The notes beneath the pieces were generated by a model that had not been told where the DNA came from, did not search any database, and saw nothing but the letters and a program-made list of their open reading frames with translations. DNA of 64,000 nucleotides from Trachythela sp. YZ-2020. Lineage: Eukaryota > Cnidaria > Anthozoa > Malacalcyonacea > Clavulariidae. The position numbers and the translations under genes were made by a program. The DNA lies in assembly GCA_016169945.1 (NCBI GenBank), contig JADLSH010000085.1:372001-436000 (forward strand), read 5' to 3'. The stretch's first letter is position 1, and each line of letters starts with the position of its first letter. Below are positions 56,220-64,000 of the stretch, piece after piece.

Positions 56220-57050
56220 TTTAAATTTCTGGATGCGGTGCTTATGTAAGGGCAGCGCTAATTCGAGGGCGGCACTCTTTTAAAATTATTTCATTTGTAA
56301 AATATGTAATTATTGGAAGGATAAAGACAGAAGTTAGGCTTGTTACTCAGGCAAAGTTCTTTGCCTTTGCAAACGGAAATGCGCATCTCCAAAGTTAAAC
56401 GAGAGAGATAAATAATGAGAGAGCATTGAAATATACAGTTAATGCTGTAAAACAGTAGCAGAAAATTTCGAGGATGATTCAAAATTGAGATAAACTGCTG
56501 CTTTCTTTTAGTTTGGCTTCTGGAAAAATTCTGTCTGACGGTGCTTCGATTAAGCGCATCATTGTTGCCAATAAGTGCGATGCTAATTCGAAGGCTGCGC
56601 TCTTGCAAAATATCATACAGTCGAACCCCTATAACGGACACCTCCCTTTCAAGCGGACACATATCTCATGTCCCAATCATTTATTTAATAAAATACTACA
56701 GTCAAACCTGTATTAAGCGGCCCTGCATTAAGCGGACACCCTGTATTAAGGGCACACTTCGTAAAGTCCCGACTCCCGAATTGAATCTCATATAATTCCT
56801 ATTAATGAAACGTCTATTAAGCGGACACCTCTATTAAGCGGACGCGGACACCTAAATTGGCACATAAGCCACAAAAAACCGGACAAAATTTTTTTAATTT
56901 TTCATAATCTTTACAATTTTTGCGCTTTAGTAACTATATTAACGTTATGATAATACAGTCAAACCTGTATTAAGCGGACACCCTCGGGGAATAGGTTAGT
57001 GTCCGCTTAATAGAGGTGTTCGGTTAACAGAGGTTCTCGTCACCACCTCC
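56220..57050. mobile_element. Cluster of pogo/Tigger-like (Tc1/mariner) termini
   Basis: ACAGTCGAACCCCTATAACG (56616), ACAGTCAAACCTGTATTAAG (56698) and the same word again at 56955 are followed by GCGGACACC-type subterminal repeats. An inverted GTGTCCGCTTAATAGAGGTG lies at 56999-57018. GCTAATTCGAGGGCGGC (56257) and GCTAATTCGAAGGCTGCG (56582) are further subterminal words. Such ends are typical of pogo/Tigger-like elements. The cluster looks like several nested or broken copies, and no transposase was seen. Confidence 0.65.
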
Positions 57051-58285
57051 ATTTCGATGTTTGAACTACGATAAAAGCCTGTCTTAACGCACGCGTAGTT
57101 GAGGTCACAATGAGCAAGTCAACCTCTCTTAATTGAAGCGGATAGACGACAGATAATCAAATACGTACAAATTTCATAATTTTCATTTCATTTTCATATT
57201 TTAATATCATTTTAGCAAGCCCGCTAGCAAGTCAACACAGATAGTATAAAAGTAATTACATGGCGGTTTTGAATGCAAATATTTTTATAACAAGTCAAAG
57301 CAATTATTATAAACGCTTATCCCAGCGACAAATTTTTAGAAAAATGTATATTTTTCCTGATTCCTCTAATTTCAATCCAAAACTTGGAAAATGCTAAACT
57401 CTGGAATGATTTATTTGTGCATTTTGCATAAAGTTTTCGTGTTTTACTGTTTTCCGAAACTCGAAAGTAGTTTTGAAATCACGTCAGCACATGATGCCAC
57501 ATGACACCAGAGCATGTAAACAAGTGCATGCTTTGATATATTCATTTTGAAATCTGATTTCGTACAATCTGATTGGTCAAAATTTAGTGCGATTAATTCC
57601 CAAATCGCACTATTTTGAGCTTTGCTCACATCATCTTGAGCTTATATCGCATCATTTTTCAACCAATCATATTGAATTGTTGATCTCAACCAACCAATCA
57701 GATAAAATTATAGAAGTAGACTAGCCAATCTATTTTAGGGAAAATGTGACCCGGCAACTTAAGCAAGTCTGATCATGATTTGTTTATAAAGAACACTTCG
57801 GGCTGCAAGCAACTGCATGTTTTTCATAAAAATATGAAGGCTAAAATACATGCAAGGCAGGAACTTTTCACAAATAATAATGGGAAAATTATACAAAATA
57901 GATTTTAAAAGACATTGCAAAATTTGGCGACAAAAGCAAGTACGACAAGTACGCAACAACAGGGGAAACAAGGTAAATTCAAGTATGACGAATCATTGTG
58001 ATATCGATGTTTGAATGCATATAACCGCAAAAAAATGTATCTTAATTACTTGTACAATTGAAAATATGTTTGAGCATACCATTGTAGGGGGGGGGGTACA
58101 GTGGCACTAGAACCGACTGTCAAAGACATGAGACCTTTAGAGGGGTATGGGTGCATGCTCCTCCAGAAAATGTTGCAATATGCAATCTGTAAATGCCATT
58201 TCGTGCTCTTTGGGGGAAGATTTAAGACCCATGTCAGAAGACTTTTTTTCAAATATTTGGTCGAACCTACCGTTCGTATCTAGGT
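57051..58285. other. No gene recognised
   Basis: AT-rich sequence. ORFs at 57444-57629 and 57759-57971 lack motifs. A G-run lies at 58087-58096. Confidence 0.4.
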
Positions 58286-58288
58286 AAT

Positions 58289-58430
58289 TTAAGATGAAAC
58301 AAATTCCGAATAATTGCATCTTGAAAAACCCAAGATATGGATCAAAATCAAGACAAAATTAATGGTTATATTTCCATATCTTGTGTCTTTCAAGATGCAA
58401 TTCTTCCGAATTTAATTTGTTTCATCTTAT
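58289..58430. mobile_element. 140-bp palindromic MITE
   Basis: AAGATGAAACAAATTCCGAA, TTGCATCTTGAAA and CAAGATATGGA on the left are mirrored by TCCATATCTTG, TTTCAAGATGCAA and TTTGTTTCATCTT on the right, around a loop of about 35 bp. TTAAGATG and CATCTTATA at the tips are consistent with a TA target, but this is not conclusive. Confidence 0.75.
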
Positions 58431-58960
58431 ATTTTTTGAACTTGTCGGCTGGAAATGGATTTTGTACCTACGTAACGAATCATGAAATGATCATGAAATG
58501 GCTTCTTCTTTGAAACCCGTCTATCATCCTTTCTAGATTACGTTCGGAATTACTATTACATCGTCGAACATCGTTAAGGGGTTTGTTACTTTTTTCTTCA
58601 GTGTTTAAATGATGCTTGCTTTTCTTCATCCATCGAGTTACATGTAGCATGATTTATTGTTAGAAAACGGTGTTTTGATGCGTCATTATAAGCGTCAGAA
58701 TAAGGTGTCTGCTTATAATTTAATATCACGCTCAGTCGCATGTGGAAGTGTGCTCTGGGACCAGATAAATTCGGAATCGTGCTCAAATTTGCGTCATTTC
58801 GCGCACTCTCGTGTGCACAAATGGAACTGAATGAATTGGCATACGGTTCCAAATGTCTCCGGTCTCATGTGAATGTCGTCTTAAGTTATACATATTTAGT
58901 ATTATTTGTAATGTAGAATTAGGGGGCACTTTTCGGAGGCATTCTAAAAAATACTTTTTC
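58431..58960. other. Intergenic or intronic region upstream of the RING exon
   Basis: No coding motif. It ends in a pyrimidine-rich stretch leading to the acceptor at 58970. Confidence 0.4.
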
Positions 58961-58970
58961 CTTTTTGTAG

Positions 58971-59126
58971 TTTTTCCATCATGCCTGGAACAAGAATCAC
59001 GGATGAAGATCGTAAGATAATCGATAGGAAATTCATCTGCACTATTTGTAGTTTGCTGTTGTGCATGCCTATGCAGACTCACTGTGGACACCTGATGTGT
59101 TTTGCCTGCCTGCAAACACTACTAGA
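58971..59126 (+). CDS. TRAF-type RING-finger exon (partial gene)
   Basis: The exon follows a pyrimidine-rich acceptor (TTCCTTTTTGTAG, ending at 58970). It contains an ATG at 58981 and ends at a strong donor GTATGT at 59127, leaving phase 2. It encodes MPGTRITDEDRKIIDRKF, then FICTICSLLLCMPMQTHC followed by GHLMCFACLQTLL. The spacing C-x2-C-x11-C-x-H-x2-C-x2-C supplies six of the eight zinc ligands of a RING finger. In TRAF-like E3 ubiquitin ligases the RING also starts close to the N-terminus and its last Cys pair lies in the next exon. No following exon was found before 64000; the copia element lies in the way. TRAF membership is inferred from the RING pattern only; TRIM or another RING protein remains possible. 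Confidence 0.65.
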
Positions 59127-59955
59127 GTATGTTGAATTTCTTTATTGCCGCTTGCCTTAATGCGCTCTCTGAGCTGCTAGAGCATGCTGATTTTCGTTAA
59201 CATGCCTATATGCCTTAAATTTACTTCTTCAGCATAGAAACTTCTCATTTCAATGCTCAAGTATGCTGATTTTTAATCCACTCTGATGGCATATCAATTT
59301 GGAGGTTTCCTATTATGCACTACTCCTCATTGATATTATTGAAAAATAGCTTTTGGCATTCAGCATCAAGCCCACACTCTGTATATGCATAGTCGCCAGG
59401 GGCGTACATATCAATTTTGGCTGAGGGGAGGAGGGATGAAGTCTTGAATTGAGACCGACCCATGAATCCAGACCGACTTTTAACCTGACCGAATTATAAT
59501 CCGAAAAGTCGATAAATATGCGTGTTGCTGCATGCAATAACTTGAGTAGCCGCACAATTCAATGAACATAATATTCACTTGCGTAAGTTACGTTTCATAT
59601 TTTTACCGAACTTATGTACACAGGGGCAGATCCAGAAGAATAGGACGACTGATGCAGTATAGGGCAACCAATTGCAGGGGTGTCCGGGAAAATGTTGAAA
59701 TCTAGGACTTCGGAGACACGGTTTCCTGAGTTTTGAAGAACATTTTATTCCAATTTGTAGGTGGAGATCAGAGAGATTCAAAAACAACATAGTTTTTCCG
59801 GATAAGAATAAGTTTAGCTTCCTGTACAATACGTTTTGGAATAAAGTAGTTAATATGTAGATTATAGCAGTTGTGGCTGTTACGTTATTTGTCATGGCGG
59901 TGGTAATTTTACTGTATGAACAACTTTTATCATAACAACTTTTAAAAAGACGACA
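59127..59955 (+). other. Presumed intron with a dispersed repeat
   Basis: 59398-59545 is the second copy of the 21355-21535 repeat (GGCGTACATATCAATTTTGG ... GAATCCAGACCGACTTTTAA). Nothing else recognised. Confidence 0.45.
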
Positions 59956-59959
59956 TCAT

Positions 59960-60066
59960 AATCTTTTACAACTAGAATACGAGACAATGCGGGTCGGTGG
60001 ATGTCACATGACCTACTGGCCTCTATAACTATAAGTAACTGCATTGTCAAATGATTCTCCTAACAC
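59960..60066 (-). repeat. Start of the copia 3' LTR
   Basis: Read on the minus strand, a purine tract AAGTGGGGG immediately precedes TGTTAGGAGAATCATTTGAC, the 5' edge of an LTR. The first 58 bp match 63632-63689 closely (ATAGAGGCCAGTAGGTCAT against ATAGAGGACAGTAGGTCAT). The outer end of this LTR was not located. Confidence 0.7.
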
Positions 60067-60254
60067 CCCCACTTAAACATAAAACAATTACCTATTTTTA
60101 CAACAATATCAATATATATCATTACAGAAGTCGAGTTTTATACCCCAAATATAATAGGAAGAAATGTTTTCATTCTTAATTTTTGGTCCTGATATTGGTT
60201 AAGTAAATATATCAGCTAAATTATCTTTAGATGGTACATACAGTAAATGGTAAA

Positions 60255-60845
60255 TTAATGGAGAAACCCTTTGGGAATTTCAGATCTTACAAAATGATAT
60301 CTAATATCTATATGCTTCGATCTTTGGTGTTGTACAGGTTTCTTAGCCAAAGCTAAAGCTTCCTGATTGTCACAGTGAAGTGTCACTGGAGTGAACTGAT
60401 TTTTAACAATGTCCTCCAACAACTCAGAAAGAAATTTAGCTTCCTGAACAACTGAAGCTAAAGATATGTATTCTGCCTCCCAAGTAGACAAAACGAGAGT
60501 AGGTTGTTTTCTACTCTTCCAGGAAATCAATGGACCATTTCTACAAAGTTGGAAACCATACCCAGTTATACTGCGTCTATCCTCTGACGCGCCCCAATCA
60601 GCATCACAAGAACCAACTAAGTGCAATGGCTCATCAGCTTTCTTGAAGATTACATTTCTGTTAGCTGTGCCCTTAAGATATCTCAGTGCATGCTTTGCAG
60701 TGTTCATGTGACTCATGGTTGGTGCTGACAAATATTGTGAAAGTTTTGTTACACTGTAACAAAGACCTGGCCTAGTTGCAGTCACAATGTAAACAAGGTT
60801 TCCTATTATCTCTCTGTATAATCTATTATCAGCTGGCACTGAATT
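60255..60845 (-). pseudogene. copia RT C-terminal part and RNase H
   Basis: The frame has RLYREIIGNLVYIVTATRPG, the conserved copia segment after the RT palm, then LSQYLSAPTMSH, HALRYLKGTANRNVIF and CDADWGASEDRRSITGYGF (RNase H first Asp). It ends with SWKSRKQPTLVLSTWEAEYI and CDNQEALALAKKPVQHQRSK, with RSKHIDIRYHFVR closing the domain. About 195 codons are open without a stop. This is the best-preserved part of the element. Confidence 0.92.
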
Positions 60846-60887
60846 CTCTTCACTTGCTTATTTGAGTTCATCTCACATGGAGAAGAC

Positions 60888-61420
60888 CTAGGTTTGCAAT
60901 TTACCATATTGAATTATTGACAATACTATTTCAATATATACACTATTCCAGTAACGCACACTTTGTTTTAGTCCGTACAGGGATCTTTTAAGTTTGTAAG
61001 CAAGATGCTCACCATCTTTTCCTGTTGTAGTAAAACCTTCAGGTTGTTCAACATATAACTCACAGTCAATGGGTGCGTTTAGGTACGCTGTTTTTACATG
61101 CATGCATCTGATGTACTGTCAGATTGTGTTGCAACTGCTAGTTGCATTAGGATTCTAATAGATGCTATTCGTGCTGTGGGTAAGGTTTCATGATAATCTA
61201 TGTCTGGGATTTGTGAATGGCTTTGGCTATAAAGCGTGCTTTATATCTCTCTTCCCCGTTAGGGCCAGTTTTAATAGCATAAACTCATCTACCCACCATT
61301 GCATTTATGTCTTCTGGTATGGTGGTAAGCTCAAATGTGTAATTTTCTCTAAGTGCATGCATCTCCTCCTCCATGGCCTTTTGCCATTTATTGGAATGAG
61401 GTGAGGAAATTGCTTCTTGA
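60888..61420 (-). pseudogene. copia reverse transcriptase N-terminal part, broken
   Basis: Upstream pieces read KWQKAMEEEMHALRENYTF and GPNGEERYKARF, followed after shifts by VKTAYLNAPIDCELYVEQ and PEGF, then YKLKRSLYGLKQS. These are the standard motifs in front of the catalytic YVDD, which itself is missing. Several stops are present. Confidence 0.85.
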
Positions 61421-62060
61421 TATATCTTGGGTACATCTGACAATTTATAGCAGCAATCTACTGTGAAATTGATGTGATCATTTTCATCAACTTCATCACC
61501 ATCAACATACTGCTCTAAATATTTTGCCTTTGCTCGTTCACGTCTGGGGTACCTATAGTTTCTGGCATTTGGACATTCCCACTTCCATTACCAATAGAAA
61601 TTAATTGGATTGGGGTCACCAATATCATTATTGAGATGATCCTTTATTGTATTTTCGGGAACTGCTTGATTGTTAATTTCATTTATCGGTTGGGGATCCG
61701 ATGGACTTGGGGGTAAGCTAACAACCATTTCACCCTCAAGATCTAATCTAGGATTTTCTTGTATATCCTTGTCATTTTAAAATTTATCAGTAAAACGTAC
61801 ACAACGAATTTTCCTAATTGTCCCCTTCTCAAGAAAATATATTAGATAGGCTGGGCTTCCCTTAGTTATTAGATAGGCTGGACTTCCCTATCATATCCTA
61901 CAAAAGTTCCTTTTCCCCCTCTAGCATCCAATTTCTTCTTCTCCTGCACATATGTATAACAAACTGTCCCAAAAATAGCATGTTTTGTCAATTCGGTTTT
62001 TGATTCGTACATGCTTCATATGGTGTTTTTTTTAGTCTGTGATTATAACAACGGTTTCTT
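61421..62060 (-). pseudogene. copia linker between integrase and RT, decayed
   Basis: This holds the charged region that lies between integrase and RT in copia polyproteins, with many stops. A GTCCAGCCTATCTAATA-type word is locally duplicated near 61845-61890. Confidence 0.55.
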
Positions 62061-62063
62061 AAT

Positions 62064-62534
62064 TTAGACTGCAGTCATAACTGCATACGTCCAGAGTATT
62101 TTATGTAATTTAGCCTCAATAAGTAAGCATCTAGCCATATCAAAAATTGAACTCCTGACTCTTTCTACCGTGCCGTTTTGATGTGGCGAATAAGGTGCTG
62201 ATTTTGCCTGTTTAATGCAGTGTTTGATCAGGAGATTTTCAAAAGGTTCTGAGGTAAACTCACTTCTTATGCATTTAACTTTACCGTATGCACTTGTGTC
62301 TGCTAAGAATTTTTCAGTAGCTTTCAGAGTATCACTTTTATGTTGTATAAAGTAAATCATGATTATACCTGAATAATCATCAACAAAGGCAAGGGCATAT
62401 CTAAAACCTTCCTTAGCAATAGGGTCAATGGTGCCTGCTAGGTCACAATGTACTAATTCAAGAATTTTTGTTGCACATCTGTCATGTTTTCTATTTCTAG
62501 GTTGGGTCATTTTCCCATAACACATGCACCACAA
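62064..62534 (-). pseudogene. copia integrase core
   Basis: The frame has LVHCDLAGTIDP (first Asp) and RYALAFVDDYSGIIMIYF (the conserved DDYS). It also has KCIRSEFTSEP, where the usual 'SD.G.E' second Asp motif is altered to SEFTSE, and APYSPHQNGTVERVRSSI (catalytic Glu in NGTVER). Loss of the second Asp would abolish activity. The preceding zinc-binding part is in another frame. Confidence 0.9.
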
Positions 62535-62557
62535 TCAAATTATGTTTTACCTAAGGC

Positions 62558-63000
62558 TTAAACATTATTCAAATTGCAATGGCCTAATATCTCGTGCCAA
62601 TCTTTCAACGACTTACACTTACCTTGTTGCTTAGACATATTGGATGAAACTACATTATTTAAGTAATACAATTTGCCACTCTTTTCTATCTTAAATTCTG
62701 CACCGTTTGTACTTATAAGTTTGGCATGATATGTTGAAAAACTTAGTCTGGCGCCTCTGCTTGTAGCTGCCTGAACAGAGAATATGTCTTGTTTGTAAGA
62801 GGAAACATACAGGGCATTTTTAAGAAGAGCCTTTTGTACATTACCATCCACATCACAAAGCTCAACATTTGCATCATCCCTTTTCAACGCAACATTATTA
62901 GACCTACTTCCATCCGCCAGCTCAATATAATGATTCTCAGGATTGAATTCCTTATCATGCACAATATGGGTGGTATGTTGCCCCACAATCTACAAGCAAC
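62558..63000 (-). pseudogene. copia protease and gag-pre-integrase
   Basis: LLVDCGATYH near 62990 is the aspartic protease active site (usually DSGAT). A frameshift follows directly and reading continues as THIVHDKEF, then YIELADGSRSNNVALKRD and LLKNALYVSSYKQDIFSV. Next come the gag-pre-integrase region and its WHEILGHCNLNNV motif. Confidence 0.85.
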
Positions 63001-63097
63001 CCATTAACCTTATCTACACTGGTTACATCTACACTTATTTGAAATACAAATGAATGATTTTCTTCATGCACACTATCATTGCTATCACTAGTGTCTC

Positions 63098-63560
63098 TTA
63101 TACTGCGTTTGTTGCATCACTTGCATGCTTCTTCTTGCGACATTTTTCAGTATCATGTGTGTGGCTCTTGCATACATCACACCAACGTTCTTTAACCGAC
63201 ATGTACAGTCTGATATTTTTGTCCTGGTTTTCCACATCCATAACAAACAATAAGGTCTTTCTTTGGTTTATATGGTGATGGTTTCCATTAACTTTCATAA
63301 TACTGTCTTCCTCGGTGGATTCGCTGGACAGTTTTTGTGTGTCTTCGAAACTTCATAGGGAAATTTTGAATTCACTGAAAAATAATTGTTTGTCTTCACC
63401 ACTGTGGAAAATGGCTTGTATTCTGCAGAAGGTAGTCCTTTTATAATCATAGCAATAAAAAATTAGCTATCACTGATTGTCTTTCCTGCTGATTTAAGTG
63501 AAGTAGCGACTGTCTCTGCCCTTAGCATATAGTCGGTGACATTTTCCTCTGCTGACTTTT
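63098..63560 (-). pseudogene. copia gag with CCHC zinc knuckle
   Basis: The upstream part (about 63560-63470) reads SAEENVTDYMLRAETVATS, a typical copia gag stretch. Downstream, WCDVCKSHTHDTEKCRKKKH has the exact C-x2-C-x4-H-x4-C zinc-knuckle spacing used in RNA binding. Stops separate the two parts. Confidence 0.85.
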
Positions 63561-63631
63561 TCAACGAAGTTAACTCAAGGTACGTTTACACGCTGCGATT
63601 TGTCGGGCCGATTTTAGGTTTTGCTGAATGA

Positions 63632-63689
63632 CCTACTGTCCTCTATAACTACAAGTAACTGGATTGTCAAATGTTTATCCTAACAGTGG
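63632..63689 (-). repeat. Truncated copia 5' LTR
   Basis: On the minus strand TGTTAGGATAAACATTTGAC through AGGTCAT matches the 3' LTR start at 60066-60009. It then passes directly into unrelated sequence (AAAATCGGCCCGACAAATCG) and, within about 100 bp, into gag. The LTR is therefore cut short and the 5' end of the element is rearranged. Confidence 0.7.
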
Positions 63690-64000
63690 CAATATGGTTC
63701 TATTTCAAAGTAGTTCGTTTTTGTCTCATGTCTCAAATTTCCGAGACAAATAATCATTGAAATAGTTGAAGACAAGGCAAATACACTCCTACAGTGCAAC
63801 CCTAAGTCTACCAAATTGAAACTGACATTCTATAATAATGGATTACAACAAAGACCGAAACAGGATATTCGGCAAACTTTATGTGGACATATTCAAGTAA
63901 CTGCAATTAAAATAACTCGTGTTTGGAATTGTAAATAATGCAACGATTGAAGTCGGTCTCTGAAACTATTTAGCCGATCTCGCATAGCATTGTGTGGCAT
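63690..64000. other. No gene recognised
   Basis: Flank beyond the copia element; nothing supported. Confidence 0.4.

Larger units (their letters stand above)
60067..63631 (-). mobile_element. Degenerate Ty1/copia LTR retrotransposon, internal region
   Basis: Domains follow copia order on the minus strand: gag with a zinc knuckle, protease, gag-pre-integrase, integrase, reverse transcriptase, RNase H. Many frameshifts and stops break the polyprotein. The RT catalytic YVDD box is not visible between the RT piece ending near 60888 and the RNase H piece starting near 60845, so an internal deletion is likely. The insert lies antisense to the RING exon upstream. Confidence 0.9.

Noticed and set aside
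56291..56662. 123-codon minus-strand frame
   Set aside because: It runs across pogo/Tigger-like terminal repeats and has no recognisable domain.

Overview
This window looks like nuclear DNA of an invertebrate animal, most likely a cnidarian such as an anthozoan, though I cannot name the species. It is AT-rich and gene-poor, with split coding pieces bounded by splice-like sites and no bacterial operon structure. It is packed with eukaryotic transposable elements: LINE, Penelope, Ty1/copia, Helitron-like, hAT, Tc1, and many inverted-repeat DNA elements. It also holds tRNA-headed SINEs with a deeply conserved central domain.

Only a few host-type coding pieces can be supported. The clearest is an intronless MFSD8/CLN7-like membrane transporter at 14648-15927, whose twelve predicted helices fall six and six into two reading frames. 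A single RING exon of TRAF type lies at 58971-59126. A two-exon DDE integrase-core gene spans 25509-28815; its 3' end has been replaced by a LINE tail. A decayed, unrecognised multi-exon gene lies on the minus strand at about 30480-33063.

Layout. 0.6-14 kb: fold-back repeats, a LINE end, a short copy of a Mutator-like element, hairpin MITEs and small tandem arrays. 14.6-15.9 kb: the transporter. 17-21 kb: two SINEs, a Harbinger-like MITE, a Penelope fragment and a G-rich element interrupted by a SINE. 22.0-25.5 kb: one 3.5-kb inverted-repeat transposon carrying a minus-strand gene with a Cys-rich end, interrupted by a 2-kb palindrome. 25.5-29.1 kb: the integrase gene and LINE tail. 33.4-36.6 kb: a Mutator-like element with a perfect 9-bp target duplication, holding a Helitron-like insertion. 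38.3-41.8 kb: a LINE cut by a MITE, then a hAT remnant. 42.6-43.3 kb: a 50-bp minisatellite. 44.7-50.9 kb: more LINE, SINE, Penelope, MITE and Helitron-like copies. 54.6-57.0 kb: MITE and pogo/Tigger-like ends. 60.0-63.7 kb: a degenerate copia element.

The elements are nested deeply enough to give an insertion order. No operon-like system, CRISPR array, intact rRNA or intact tRNA gene was seen. The most novel structure is the 2-kb palindrome at 22.77-24.75 kb. It is built from roughly 150-bp units, each with a stem-bulge-stem motif, and sits inside a gene of unknown family. All family names rest on motif recognition by eye, since no search could be run.
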